The notes: generated by a model from the sequence alone, not told the origin. Shown: positions 9,282 to 18,650, numbered from the stretch's first letter. The stretch is DNA of 64,000 nucleotides from Chryseobacterium sp. (GCA_018260475.1 JAGLBA010000001.1:124001-188000), one strand, 5' to 3'. Numbers and translations: made by a program.

Positions 9282-10556
9282 ATGTCGTCCAAAACCAACA
9301 TCCATCAAACCTCAAATTTTGCAGTCCTGAGCATCAGTTATGAAAAGGCTGATGCTGCAGTGCGTTCAAAATTTGCGTTTTTTGACGAACAAATCAAGGG
9401 TTTTGTAGAGAAAATTCACGACAATAATTTGGGCGACGCCTTCGTGGTTTCCACTTGCAACCGCACCGAAATCTACACCACGGCACCTAACTACCTCCTC
9501 ATCGCAGAAGAATTTTGCAAATCTACGGGCGTTACCCTTATGGATTTTATGCAGTATGTAAATGTGCGCAAGCGCGATGAAGCTCTGAACCACCTATTCC
9601 GTGTGGCGGCGGGCTTAGAGAGCCAAATTATCGGCGATTTTGAGATTATCGGGCAGATAAAAAACGCTTACAACAGTTTCAAAAAAGAAAAGAAAAATTC
9701 CAATCCTTATCTGGAACGCGCCATTAATTCCGCTATTCAGATTTCAAAAAAGATTAAAAACGAGACTGGAATTTCCAACGGCGCGGCATCTGTTTCCTAT
9801 GCGGCAGTACACTACATCCTCAATAATCAGAAACAACTTTCGGACAAAAGAATACTTTTGCTAGGCGTGGGCGAAATCGGACAAAACACCGTGGAAAACC
9901 TCGTGAAACACCTGCACCAACCAAAGGTGAAAATTGCCAACCGAACCACAGAACACGCCGAAAAAATCTCGAAAAAGTATAACATCCCACACATCGAATT
10001 TGCTAATTTTCCAGAGGAACTGAAACAAACCGACATCCTCATCGTGGCCACAGGCGCCTCCCGACCAATTGTGCGCGAGGAGCACTTGCCAGTGGACAAA
10101 GAAATGCTGGTCATTGACTTGTCCATCCCAAATAATGTAGATAAAGCCATCGGCGAACGCCAATCAGTGGAACTGGTGGATGTGGATATACTCTCCCAAC
10201 ACATCAGCAATACGATGGAACAACGGAAGAAGGAAATTCCTAAGGCGGAGGCCATCATCAAAGAGATGACAAAGGAATTTACCGAATGGGAAAAAAAGAG
10301 AAAACTCGTGCCGAACATCCATCATTTCAAGGCTGCGCTGAAAAATATGGAACGCAACGAGATGCACAATATATACCGCAAGCACCGCTACATCAAGGTA
10401 GATGATATGGAACTATCCGACCGCCTGGTACAGAAAATCACGAACCGTTTTGCAAAATACATCATCGATCATCCTTGGAAAGCCGAGGAGGTGAGCAAAC
10501 TGATGCACGAGATTCTCGTGGAACAACCAAACAACGAATTCAATGAAAAGCATTAG
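9282..10556 (+). CDS. hemA: Glutamyl-tRNA reductase
   Basis: First committed enzyme of C5 tetrapyrrole synthesis: reduces glutamyl-tRNA to glutamate-1-semialdehyde with NADPH. About 424 aa. The catalytic cysteine (Cys59) lies in VSTCNRTEIY; GLESQIIGDFEIIGQIK and the nucleotide-binding GVGEIGQNTV are diagnostic. The ATG at 9282 is preferred over the in-frame TTG at 9270, which lies inside the probable -7 box. It heads a tight hemA-hemC-hemD-hemE operon; hemC begins inside its 3' end. Confidence 0.96.
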   Translation: MSSKTNIHQTSNFAVLSISYEKADAAVRSKFAFFDEQIKGFVEKIHDNNLGDAFVVSTCNRTEIYTTAPNYLLIAEEFCKSTGVTLMDFMQYVNVRKRDEALNHLFRVAAGLESQIIGDFEIIGQIKNAYNSFKKEKKNSNPYLERAINSAIQISKKIKNETGISNGAASVSYAAVHYILNNQKQLSDKRILLLGVGEIGQNTVENLVKHLHQPKVKIANRTTEHAEKISKKYNIPHIEFANFPEELKQTDILIVATGASRPIVREEHLPVDKEMLVIDLSIPNNVDKAIGERQSVELVDVDILSQHISNTMEQRKKEIPKAEAIIKEMTKEFTEWEKKRKLVPNIHHFKAALKNMERNEMHNIYRKHRYIKVDDMELSDRLVQKITNRFAKYIIDHPWKAEEVSKLMHEILVEQPNNEFNEKH

Positions 10557-11451
10557 GATCGGCACACGCAACTCCCCGCTCGCCATGTGGCAGGCAAAGG
10601 AGGTTTCCGAAAAAATAAAAGCATTGGGCGTGGATACAGAAATCATCCCGATCCTGGCCACCGGCGACAAAAACCTGAACCAACCGCTCTATACGATGGG
10701 CATTACGGGTGTTTTCACCAAAGATTTGGATATCGCACTTCTGAACGGGCAAATCGATATCGCAGTGCACTCCTTAAAAGATGTTCCTACGGAATTACCC
10801 TCTAATATAGAACTCGTGGCCTACCTGCAACGCGACTATCCGCAGGATGTTTTGGTGCGAAATCCTTCGGCTAAGGACAAACCTTTGGCAGAATTGAAAA
10901 TTGCAACCAGCAGCCTCCGCAGAAGGGCTTTTTGGTTAAAAGAATTCCCCGGAACAGCCTTCCAAGACATCCGTGGAAATGTACAAACCAGATTGAATAA
11001 ACTGAATAAAGGCCTTGCCGATGCCACCATGTTTTCACTTGCCGGAATTAAAAGATTGGGATTAGAGATTGATTATGAAGAAATCCCTTTTATGATTTGC
11101 GCCCCGTCGCAAGGCGTGGTCTCCATCGCGGGGAGAACTGATAGTGTGGAGATTAACCAGTTTATTAAAAAAATAAATCATGCTGAAACCCAACAATGTG
11201 TGGAAGTAGAAAGAACTTTCCTCAACACTTTGGAAGGCGGTTGTACAGCGCCCATCGGTGCTTTCGCAGAAATTCTGAACGGGCAGATGCGTTTTGTAGC
11301 GCGGCTGTGTTCTTTGGATGGAAAAGACTGCATAGAAACAGATGAAATAATGAATGCCTCCGATTATAAAACCGCTGGCGAAGATATCGCTAAATTTGTT
11401 CTGGAAAAAGGAGGAAAAGAGATCATGAACCGCATTAAAAGTCAAAACTAA
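10543..11451 (+). CDS. hemC: Hydroxymethylbilane synthase (porphobilinogen deaminase)
   Basis: Joins four porphobilinogen molecules into hydroxymethylbilane. 302 aa, normal length. The N-terminal RIGTRNSPLAMWQA, HSLKDVPTE and SLRRRAF motifs are family signatures, and the dipyrromethane cofactor is carried by Cys234 in LEGGCTAPIGA. It overlaps the hemA 3' end by 14 bases and is followed after 13 bases by hemD, consistent with one transcript. Confidence 0.97.
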   Translation: MKSIRIGTRNSPLAMWQAKEVSEKIKALGVDTEIIPILATGDKNLNQPLYTMGITGVFTKDLDIALLNGQIDIAVHSLKDVPTELPSNIELVAYLQRDYPQDVLVRNPSAKDKPLAELKIATSSLRRRAFWLKEFPGTAFQDIRGNVQTRLNKLNKGLADATMFSLAGIKRLGLEIDYEEIPFMICAPSQGVVSIAGRTDSVEINQFIKKINHAETQQCVEVERTFLNTLEGGCTAPIGAFAEILNGQMRFVARLCSLDGKDCIETDEIMNASDYKTAGEDIAKFVLEKGGKEIMNRIKSQN

Positions 11452-11464
11452 ATTTTTAGTTATA

Positions 11465-12151
11465 ATGCATATCCTCTTTACCAAAAAACTCGAAAAGAAA
11501 ATGGTTGCCGAGAAAATCGGCGGGCTGCTCTCCTACGAATTTGTTGAAGTTATCCGGATTACCCATTTAGAACTCGCTCCATTTGATCTTAAAAATAAAT
11601 CTCTGATTTTCACGAGTGTAAACGGAGTTCGGTCTTTTTTTGAAAATAAGTTTCAACCCAACGAAGATTTTACGAAAGAAAACTTTAACAAAATCTACGC
11701 TGTAGGAAAAAAAACCAAGGCGGAACTGCGGAACCACGGCTTCGGAACCTACAAAGTGATGCGCCACGCCTCAGAACTGTCGGATTTTATAAAGAATAAC
11801 GCTTCAAGGGAAAAATTTCTTCATTTTTGTGGAAATCTTGCGCTAGATATTTTTGACAAAAATCTTTCCCTACAAAATATCTGGTACAAAAAAGTGCCGC
11901 TTTACCGCACGGAAATGCTCTACCCAGTCTTGAAAAATGATTTTCAGGCGGTAGCATTCTTTAGCCCAAGCGGTGTGAAAAGTTTTATTAAAAATAATTC
12001 CCTGGAAGATAAAATTATTTTCTCCATCGGCTTTACCACCGAAAAGGAATTGAAAAAATATACGAACCAGCAGATCTATACCAGCAAGGAAAGCAATCTG
12101 GAAGACTTACTAAACCTCATCTCGGTGACTATTGCGCCTAAAACCAAATGA
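11465..12151 (+). CDS. hemD: Uroporphyrinogen-III synthase
   Basis: Cyclises and inverts ring D of hydroxymethylbilane to give uroporphyrinogen III. HemD sequences diverge strongly, so the call rests on the 228-aa length, the two-lobed pattern ([14 protein letters not shown] in the first half, [15 protein letters not shown] in the second), and its place between hemC and hemE. Its TGA overlaps the hemE ATG (ATGA), implying translational coupling. Confidence 0.9.
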   Translation: MHILFTKKLEKKMVAEKIGGLLSYEFVEVIRITHLELAPFDLKNKSLIFTSVNGVRSFFENKFQPNEDFTKENFNKIYAVGKKTKAELRNHGFGTYKVMRHASELSDFIKNNASREKFLHFCGNLALDIFDKNLSLQNIWYKKVPLYRTEMLYPVLKNDFQAVAFFSPSGVKSFIKNNSLEDKIIFSIGFTTEKELKKYTNQQIYTSKESNLEDLLNLISVTIAPKTK

Positions 12152-13176
12152 TTATGATAAAGAACGACCTATACCTAAAAGCCCTGCGCGCCGAAACCGT
12201 GGAACGCCCACCCGTGTGGATGATGCGCCAAGCCGGCCGTTATCTCCCAGAATTCATCGCACTGCGCAACCAATACGACTTCTTCACGCGGTGCCAAACT
12301 CCGGAACTGGCCTCCGAAATTACGGTGCAACCGCTGCGCCGCTTCCCTCTGGATGCCGCGATTCTCTTCTCGGACATCCTCGTAGTGCCACAGGCCATGG
12401 GCATTGATTTTAAAATGAAAGAATCCGTAGGACCGTGGCTAGATAATCCGATCCGTACCATGGCGCAGGTGCAGGCCGTGCAGGTACCGGATGTGAACGA
12501 TACGCTGGGCTATGTGTTCGAGGCGATCGAGATGACTTTAGAAAAAATCAATAACGAGGTGCCACTTATCGGGTTTGCAGGATCGCCGTGGACCATCCTT
12601 TGCTACTGTGTGGAGGGCAGAGGCAGCAAGGCGTTCGATATTGCAAAATCGTTCTGCTTTACTCAGCCAGAGGCGGCACATCTTTTACTTCAGAAAATTA
12701 CAGATACAACGATTGCGTACCTAAAAAGAAAAGTTGAAAAAGGCGTTTCCGCAGTACAAGTTTTCGATTCCTGGGGCGGGATGCTTTCGCCGGAGGATTA
12801 CCAGGAATTTTCTTGGAAGTACATCAACCAAATTGTAGAGGCGCTGAACCCTATGACGCATGTGGTGGTTTTCGGGAAAGGGTGCTGGTTTGCGCTGGAA
12901 GATATGGCGAAAAGCAAGGTTTCCGCATTGGGCGTGGACTGGACGATAAAACCGGAGGTTGCGCGCGCACTTACCAATAATACGATGACGCTTCAAGGAA
13001 ATTTTGATCCTGCAAGGTTGAATTCTTCACCGGAAACCATCCGCAAAATGGTACATGAGATGATTAACCGATTCGGGAAAGACCGCTATATCGTGAACCT
13101 CGGACACGGCATCCTGCCAAATATTCCGGTGGAAAATGCTGCCGCTTTTATACAGGCAGTGGTGGACTGGAAATAA
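12148..13176 (+). CDS. hemE: Uroporphyrinogen decarboxylase
   Basis: Converts uroporphyrinogen III to coproporphyrinogen III. 342 aa. The invariant N-terminal [13 protein letters not shown], the mid-protein [12 protein letters not shown], the [12 protein letters not shown] stretch and the C-terminal NLGHGILPN are all present. The locus has elevated G+C compared with its neighbours, which could reflect strong codon conservation and need not mean transfer. Last gene of the hem operon here; hemB and the later enzymes are elsewhere. Confidence 0.97.
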   Translation: MIMIKNDLYLKALRAETVERPPVWMMRQAGRYLPEFIALRNQYDFFTRCQTPELASEITVQPLRRFPLDAAILFSDILVVPQAMGIDFKMKESVGPWLDNPIRTMAQVQAVQVPDVNDTLGYVFEAIEMTLEKINNEVPLIGFAGSPWTILCYCVEGRGSKAFDIAKSFCFTQPEAAHLLLQKITDTTIAYLKRKVEKGVSAVQVFDSWGGMLSPEDYQEFSWKYINQIVEALNPMTHVVVFGKGCWFALEDMAKSKVSALGVDWTIKPEVARALTNNTMTLQGNFDPARLNSSPETIRKMVHEMINRFGKDRYIVNLGHGILPNIPVENAAAFIQAVVDWK

Positions 13177-13223
13177 GCCAGGCTCCCTACCCGAAAAGGG
13201 GAATTGTGCTCGCTAAAAATACT

Positions 13224-13562
13224 TTAAAGACTGTCTTTCTTGTTACGAAAGGCAGTTTTTTGTTTTTCCTTGTCATTTTGTTTGTCCTTTTCCACATCTT
13301 TTTTAGTCTGCTCTTCCTGTACTTTTTTTGTTAAATCCTCCTTGGAAACAGGAATTAAGGAATCTTTCTTGGCAACGCCTCGCATGGTATCGAATGCCGC
13401 ACTTACTCCCGCAGGTGTGGCGCCGGGCGCAAAGGAATCTATCGCCACGGTGTCATAAGGTGGCGGCGCAGTGGTGGAATGTTCCGCGATATGGGCTTCC
13501 TCGGTTTTCTTTTTACAACCTATAAAACTTATTATACAAAATATAAGTGAAAATAATCTCAT
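13224..13562 (-). CDS. Small putative lipoprotein, lysine-rich tail
   Basis: A 112-aa exported protein. The N-terminus MRLFSLIFCIISFIGCKKK is a short hydrophobic signal ending in a likely lipobox cysteine (FIGC, Cys16). After it come a proline/alanine-rich stretch (TTAPPPYDTVAID) and a highly charged C-terminal half dominated by Lys, Glu, Asp and Gln that looks disordered or helical. No domain recognised. It sits 10 bases downstream of the nuclease-fold gene and may be cotranscribed with it. Confidence 0.75.
   Translation of the reverse strand: MRLFSLIFCIISFIGCKKKTEEAHIAEHSTTAPPPYDTVAIDSFAPGATPAGVSAAFDTMRGVAKKDSLIPVSKEDLTKKVQEEQTKKDVEKDKQNDKEKQKTAFRNKKDSL
13230..13262 (+). terminator. hemE operon terminator embedded in the end of a convergent gene
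   Basis: ACTGTCTTTC (13230-13239) pairs with GAAAGGCAGT (13247-13256, one G-U pair) around a 7-base loop and is followed by a T run. The hairpin lies inside the last codons of the oppositely oriented lipoprotein gene. Confidence 0.75.
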
Positions 13563-13572
13563 TATGAAACCT

Positions 13573-14538
13573 TTATTTAAAATTGAAAGACGCCGTCACA
13601 GCAAAATGATCCGACCGCCGAACGCTCCGATCTACCTTGTAGGAAACTGCTTTCAGCGCCGGTGATGTGAAAATATAATCTATCCGAATGGGAATTTTAT
13701 AATCATGAAAACTGGTGCCACTACCATGCCCGGCAACCACAAAAGCGTCGCTTAATACCTTTGAAATTTGGAAATACTCATAGGAATTTGGCACAGAATT
13801 AAAGTCTCCTGCCAAGATTACAGGATATGGCGATGCCTCTATAAATTTACGGATTTCCCGGATTTCGTACTGGTGAATTTTAAAAATAGGAAGAAAAGTT
13901 TTAACTAAAGTCTTGGCTTTCTCCTCATTTACCTGCGAGCTGCCGGTCGGCCTCACCATTTCTTTGTTCAGTTGGAACGGCTCAAGGTAAACATTGATGG
14001 CACGAACAGTTTTTCCATTAATTTCAATATCAGCATAAAAGGATTCACCTATTACAGTGTCTGGCAGTATTTTACCTTGTTTTAAAATTTTATGTGGGGT
14101 AATGAGTTTTGAAATGTCATAACTCGCAGAATTATGAAAAGGCTCTGTCCTATCCTCCTGCAAAAAAATTATATCGTAATTTTGATATTGTTTCAGATAG
14201 GCGTCCAATGCTGTTTGCCCGAGTTTTCCGCTTCTTGTGTTCATGGTCAGCACTTTAATCTCGCCCTCCTTTTGGTTGGGATGGTAATTGACCCAGCGAA
14301 TAGTGGGATTAAAAAACAAGACAGAAATCAACAAAAAAAAGAAGGATCGCTTTTTTTGACTTAAAATCCAAAAGAATGTCAAAAGCAAGTGAAACCCCAT
14401 TAAAAAAGGAAAAGCGAGCGAAAGTAAATTCAAATAGAGAAAAACTGTTGGCGGCACATAAGCATTCAGAAGCATGGCCAACAGGAGCGAAGCCACGACT
14501 AAATGCACTAATAAAAAAACCGCGCGAATAAGTTTCAT
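13573..14538 (-). CDS. Membrane-anchored endonuclease/exonuclease/phosphatase-fold protein
   Basis: 321 aa: three hydrophobic segments in the first 90 residues, then a catalytic domain of the exonuclease III/DNase I/sphingomyelinase-like superfamily. Visible family motifs are IIFLQED (metal-binding Glu), VILAGDFNSVP (Asp and Asn of the active site), RIDYIF and the C-terminal SDHFAV (catalytic Asp-His pair). The substrate cannot be told from sequence; members act on DNA, phospholipids or phosphoinositides. Its ATG overlaps the rhomboid stop (TAATG), so the two are coupled. Confidence 0.88.
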   Translation of the reverse strand: MKLIRAVFLLVHLVVASLLLAMLLNAYVPPTVFLYLNLLSLAFPFLMGFHLLLTFFWILSQKKRSFFFLLISVLFFNPTIRWVNYHPNQKEGEIKVLTMNTRSGKLGQTALDAYLKQYQNYDIIFLQEDRTEPFHNSASYDISKLITPHKILKQGKILPDTVIGESFYADIEINGKTVRAINVYLEPFQLNKEMVRPTGSSQVNEEKAKTLVKTFLPIFKIHQYEIREIRKFIEASPYPVILAGDFNSVPNSYEYFQISKVLSDAFVVAGHGSGTSFHDYKIPIRIDYIFTSPALKAVSYKVDRSVRRSDHFAVTASFNFK

Positions 14539-15293
14539 TAATTAATTCTGTATTGCTTTCTTTTCCAAATTTTAGCCAATAAAAATCCGGTTATGGCACC
14601 GCCTACATGTGCGAAATGTGCAATACCACCCACATCTCCGGAAAATCCAAGATAAACTGATCCAATGATAATCACGGGTAAAAGATATTTCGCCTTTATC
14701 GGAAATGGAATGAACATAAACATAAGTTTGGCATCCGGGAATAGCGTTGCAAATGCCGCAACAATCCCGAAAATAGCGCCCGAGGCACCCAACATAGGAC
14801 TGCGAAGCGCACTAAATAATTCTTGCGAAAGCGCTTGACCTTGTGGGTTTACGGTATTAATCATCATATCATCATAATACCGAACATCGGCTCTGCGGTA
14901 GATCTCAGCTAAATCCACGCCTATTGTTTGTAGTTGCGAAGCCACTTCGTTCACCTGATAAAAATTCCACAAATTGAAAAGCGCAAACGAACCCAAACCA
15001 CTTACAAAATAAAGGAAGATAAACCTTTTTTCACCCAAAACCTGCTCAAGCACCGGACCGAAACTAATGAGCGTGAACATATTGAAAATGATATGCGTAA
15101 TCCCCATGCCCTCGCCCATTGGCGCATGCATGAACATGTGCGTGATGATTTGCCAAGGATGGAAATTTGGAGAAAACGGATAAAAAGCCGAAAGCGTAAT
15201 ATACCAATCTTTAAATATAAAATTAGAGAGGAGATACACCAAGACATTCAAAATCACGATGTTTCGGGTAATAGGGGTAAGGTTGCCGAACAT
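14538..15293 (-). CDS. Rhomboid-family intramembrane serine protease
   Basis: A 251-aa polytopic membrane protein. The rhomboid catalytic serine lies in LGASGAIFG and the partner histidine in HFAHVGGAITGF; HMFMHAPMGEG followed by THIIFNMF matches the oxyanion and second-helix region. Between the third and fourth hydrophobic segments is a polar insertion of about 60 residues (from NEVASQLQ to LFSALR) just before the GASG motif, longer than in small rhomboids. Cotranscribed with mutL upstream (3-base gap) and the nuclease-fold gene downstream. Confidence 0.93.
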   Translation of the reverse strand: MFGNLTPITRNIVILNVLVYLLSNFIFKDWYITLSAFYPFSPNFHPWQIITHMFMHAPMGEGMGITHIIFNMFTLISFGPVLEQVLGEKRFIFLYFVSGLGSFALFNLWNFYQVNEVASQLQTIGVDLAEIYRRADVRYYDDMMINTVNPQGQALSQELFSALRSPMLGASGAIFGIVAAFATLFPDAKLMFMFIPFPIKAKYLLPVIIIGSVYLGFSGDVGGIAHFAHVGGAITGFLLAKIWKRKQYRIN

Positions 15294-15296
15294 TTT

Positions 15297-17060
15297 TTAA
15301 AATTTATTTTTTAATTCGTCCAAAGGTAGTTCAATATAACATTTCTTTCCGTTCGGCGTGTAGGCCGGGAAATCCAACGCGGTGTAATCTTTTATTAACT
15401 CCTCCATTTCATATTTATAAATAAAATCGAAGCGGCTTTTGGCATTCATCTTCGTCCATTGGTAGCGGTAAAACTTCAAAAACTCATCCTCAGTGCGGTA
15501 ATCCAGTATCTCGAAAAGATTTTCCAGAAACTTGATCACCTGTGTTTCCTTCATACCTTCCGGTATGGCCTCAATCCTCAGGACATTTCCCTGCGCCAGG
15601 GTCATTTGGTAGCCCAATCCCGGCAGAAATTTTTTAATCGAGCGGTATTTATTTTTTTCAATTTCATTCATGTGATACTCCAGCGAGAAAAGCAACGCGC
15701 GACTTTCGGAGTTGCTTTTTTTGTCCTTATCCCTTTCAATGATGATGATTCTGTGCATACGCCCGGGATCCAGCATCAGGGTTTTTTCACCTTTGTTAAA
15801 AATCCAATAGCCGTTTGGCAAGCGCATCAAATCCTCTTCAAAATCCTCATCCTCAAAAAGATTAATCTTCGATGGCTGCGCCTGAAGGTTTTGTCCATAA
15901 ATCTCTTGGAGGTTGATGAGTTCCGCCGGCGTAGTTTTTTCTTCTCGAAAAGGGTTGAAATCACGATCTACGGAAATCTGGTTTTGTCGTCCGTTCATCG
16001 CGCTTCCCGATGATTTTTGGAAAAAACTATCCATCTGCGGATCGCGTTCAAAATCCAAACTTGGCGCAACATTGTAAATGCCGAGGGATTTTTTTATGGT
16101 TGAGCGCACCAGAGCGTAGATCAGCGGCTCATCCTCGAACTTCACCTCTGTTTTTTGCGGATGGATGTTGATGTCAATCTTCTCCGGATCTATCTCGAGG
16201 AAAAGAAAAAACGATGGAATATGGCCTGGCAAAAGCAATCCCTCGAAGGCATCTTGCACGGCTTTGCTGAGATATGGGCTTTTAAAGAAGCGATTATTGA
16301 CGAAGAAAAACTGTTCACCACGCGCCTTTTTGGCACCTTCTGGTTTAGCCACATATCCGTGAAAACTCACCCAATCCATCTCCTCTTTAATCGGAATCAA
16401 AAGGGGCTGCAATTTTCGACCAAAAATTTCTACAATACGCTGCATTTGTGCGCCTTTGCGCAAGCGAAACACGACTTCATCATCATGATAGAGATCAAAT
16501 TCCACATCCGGATGCGCCAATGCCACGCGCTGAAATTCATCAATAATATGCCGGAATTCAATGTTATTATTTTTAAGGAATTTTCTCCTCGCAGGGAGAT
16601 TGTAGAACAGATTTTTCACCGAAAAACTGGAACCTTCGGCAGTCTGTACCGGTTCCTGAAACTGCAATGCGCCACCTTCAATATATATCGTGGTTCCGGA
16701 TATGGCACCTTTCTTTTTTGTACGAAGTTCCACCTGCGCCACCGCCGCGATAGACGCCAAGGCCTCACCACGAAAGCCTTTGGAAGCGATTTTAAAAATA
16801 TCTTCAGTACTGCGGATTTTAGAAGTCGCGTGCCGCTCGAAAGCCATCCGTGCATCGGTTTCGGACATTCCGAGACCATTATCCACCACTTGCACTAGGT
16901 TTTTTCCAGCATCGCGGACGATGAGTTCTACCTTGGTGGCTTCCGCATCTATGGCGTTTTCCAAAAGTTCTTTCACTATGGACGCAGGGCGCTGCACCAC
17001 CTCTCCAGCAGCGATTTGATTGGCAACATGATCCGGCAAAAGTTGTATGATATCCGACAT
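15297..17060 (-). CDS. mutL: DNA mismatch repair protein MutL
   Basis: A 587-aa MutL. The N-terminal GHKL ATPase is intact: ELLENAIDAEAT, VDNGLGM and KGFRGEALASIAAV. A linker (about residues 330-410) leads to a C-terminal dimerisation domain. The endonuclease motif of most non-enteric MutL proteins (DQHAxxExxxxE) is not recognisable: the corresponding place reads MLDPGRMHRIIIIERD, and the expected C-terminal CPHGRP-type zinc motif reads TPNGKKCYIEL. It may therefore lack nicking activity. A TAnnTTTG box lies 8 bases upstream of the ATG. Confidence 0.95.
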   Translation of the reverse strand: MSDIIQLLPDHVANQIAAGEVVQRPASIVKELLENAIDAEATKVELIVRDAGKNLVQVVDNGLGMSETDARMAFERHATSKIRSTEDIFKIASKGFRGEALASIAAVAQVELRTKKKGAISGTTIYIEGGALQFQEPVQTAEGSSFSVKNLFYNLPARRKFLKNNNIEFRHIIDEFQRVALAHPDVEFDLYHDDEVVFRLRKGAQMQRIVEIFGRKLQPLLIPIKEEMDWVSFHGYVAKPEGAKKARGEQFFFVNNRFFKSPYLSKAVQDAFEGLLLPGHIPSFFLFLEIDPEKIDINIHPQKTEVKFEDEPLIYALVRSTIKKSLGIYNVAPSLDFERDPQMDSFFQKSSGSAMNGRQNQISVDRDFNPFREEKTTPAELINLQEIYGQNLQAQPSKINLFEDEDFEEDLMRLPNGYWIFNKGEKTLMLDPGRMHRIIIIERDKDKKSNSESRALLFSLEYHMNEIEKNKYRSIKKFLPGLGYQMTLAQGNVLRIEAIPEGMKETQVIKFLENLFEILDYRTEDEFLKFYRYQWTKMNAKSRFDFIYKYEMEELIKDYTALDFPAYTPNGKKCYIELPLDELKNKF

Positions 17061-17068
17061 AATCTGTG

Positions 17069-17076
17069 CAAAAATA
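17069..17076 (-). promoter_or_regulatory. -7 promoter box for mutL
   Basis: On the minus strand TATTTTTG matches TAnnTTTG and ends 8 bases before the mutL ATG, so the leader would be only a few bases long. No TTG -33 element is obvious. Confidence 0.42.
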
Positions 17077-17247
17077 CGGAAATTGGATTTTAAATTTTTG
17101 TTAAAGATGGTGGTGCAAGAAACTTCGTTAACTGTAGGAGAAGTGGGGTTTCTTTAAATAACCGTTATACAGAGCCTGCAATGATAAAACGGAGATAAAT
17201 TCTTTGTGTTCTCCATGAAGCCCTCGTGTCTCCGTGTTAAAATGCAA

Positions 17248-18213
17248 CTAAATTTTATCAATAATCTGCTTCACTTGCAGTTCCTCCAGGCAAGCCCAGT
17301 CACCGCGGTAGCATTCTTTGTCCCCGAAAACCGAGCAAGGGCGACAGGTGAGGTCTTTAATATGAACGATGTCCTGCTCGCTTTGACCGTAACCCAAAAA
17401 TCCAGCAAAATGATGAGTAGAACCCCACACCGAAACACAGCGCGTACCCATTAGGCTGGCGAGGTGCATATTCGCAGAGTCCATAGAAATCATCACCTCA
17501 AGAGACGCAATTTTGTCGAGTTCTTCTTTTAATGAGAGTTTCCCTGCGAGGTTTTCGGAATTCGGGATGCGTTTTTCCCAATCTGCGAGTATTTCGGCTT
17601 CATTTTTTCCACCACCGAAAAAATATATTTTATTTTTTTTCGAAAGAATTTTTGCCACCTCAAATGATTTATCCAATGGCAGCATTTTTCCTTTGTGCTG
17701 GGCAAACGGGGCGTACCCAATTCCTGATTTTTCTACTGCCCGGGATCGGTATTGGTGAGAAAGTTGCACATTAAAACCCATTTCGCGGAAGACATCCGCA
17801 TAGCGTTCCACGGTAAATTTCAGTTGGGTTTTATCGAGATTCCAAACATCGGTAAGGTGTTCTTTTTCTTCTTTTCCTTTATTTATTTTATAGATTTTCA
17901 GGCCTCTGCGGGCAAGCAGTCTGTACAAAATTTTTGTGCGAATCACATCGTGGAGGTCGGCTACAAAAACTGGGTGATAGGCATTAGTAAGTTCCTTTGC
18001 CAGTCTCCGTATCCCAAAAAACCCTTTATAATCTTCAAGGTTGATGCCTACAAATTCCACATTTGGGATGCCCTCGAAAAGATCGGCGAAAGCCTTTCGG
18101 GAGACCATAACGATGCGCACTCCGGGATTCTGCTCCACAAATTCGCGGAAGACAATTGCCGCCATCGCGACATCGCCGAAGGCGGAAAATCGGTATGCGA
18201 GAATGGTCGTCAA
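17248..18213 (-). CDS. Glycosyltransferase family 9 (heptosyltransferase-like)
   Basis: 321 aa with the two-Rossmann-domain organisation of GT9/ADP-heptose:LPS heptosyltransferases. Visible signatures: YRFSAFGDVAMA at the N-terminus, YAPFAQHKGKMLP, FFGGGKNE, ISMDSANMHLASLMGTRCVSVWG (nucleotide-sugar site) and a cysteine-rich tail CRPCSVFGDKECYRGDWAC. It probably adds a sugar to lipooligosaccharide core; donor and acceptor are unknown. The start is TTG at 18213, overlapping the sufE stop as TTGA. Confidence 0.88.
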   Translation of the reverse strand: MTTILAYRFSAFGDVAMAAIVFREFVEQNPGVRIVMVSRKAFADLFEGIPNVEFVGINLEDYKGFFGIRRLAKELTNAYHPVFVADLHDVIRTKILYRLLARRGLKIYKINKGKEEKEHLTDVWNLDKTQLKFTVERYADVFREMGFNVQLSHQYRSRAVEKSGIGYAPFAQHKGKMLPLDKSFEVAKILSKKNKIYFFGGGKNEAEILADWEKRIPNSENLAGKLSLKEELDKIASLEVMISMDSANMHLASLMGTRCVSVWGSTHHFAGFLGYGQSEQDIVHIKDLTCRPCSVFGDKECYRGDWACLEELQVKQIIDKI

Positions 18214-18632
18214 GATTTCAACTGGTAAGCGACTGCGTAGAATTTTATTTGCTTCGTCATCGCCATCAGGCCGTTGGCACGGGAAGGGGAAAGAAATTCC
18301 TGAAGGCCGATTTTAGCGATGAAATCAAAATCGGAATCCAAAATTTCCTGTGTAGGATGGCCGCTGTAGATATTCACCAGCAACGCCACAATTCCTTTCG
18401 GCAAAATCCCGTCGGAATCTGCATTGAAGAACAGTTTACCATCGCGGTGTTCCGCATCAATCCAAACTTTCGACTGACAACCTTTGATCAGGTTGGCATC
18501 GCCTTTTTTCTCCTCGGGCAGTCCGGGCAGTTCTTTCCCGAGGTCGATAATATACTCGTATTTCTGCTCCCAATCCTCGAGAAAGGCAAATTCTTCGACC
18601 AGCTCGTCTTGTTTTTCCTTGATGCTTTTCAT
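18210..18632 (-). CDS. sufE: SufE-family cysteine desulfurase activator
   Basis: A 140-aa SufE protein, which accepts persulfide sulfur from the cysteine desulfurase SufS for Fe-S cluster assembly. The sulfur-accepting cysteine is Cys52 in LIKGCQSKVW; the flanking LPGLPEEKK, DSDGILPKGIVALLV and FLSPSRANGL stretches are standard. Unusually it is not beside other suf genes but between two glycosyltransferases, with the GT9 gene coupled to its stop codon. A -7 box ends 4 bases before its ATG, suggesting a leaderless mRNA. Confidence 0.93.
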   Translation of the reverse strand: MKSIKEKQDELVEEFAFLEDWEQKYEYIIDLGKELPGLPEEKKGDANLIKGCQSKVWIDAEHRDGKLFFNADSDGILPKGIVALLVNIYSGHPTQEILDSDFDFIAKIGLQEFLSPSRANGLMAMTKQIKFYAVAYQLKS

Positions 18633-18636
18633 TTTG

Positions 18637-18644
18637 CAAAGATA
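18637..18644 (-). promoter_or_regulatory. -7 promoter box abutting sufE
   Basis: On the minus strand TATCTTTG matches TAnnTTTG and is separated from the sufE ATG by only CAAA, placing the expected transcription start at or next to the start codon. Confidence 0.45.
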
Positions 18645-18650
18645 TAGATT

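Noticed and set aside
12148..13176. hemE as horizontally acquired because of its higher G+C
   Set aside because: The gene is in a coupled operon of normal order, and parts of hemA, menD and other conserved genes show similar local enrichment.
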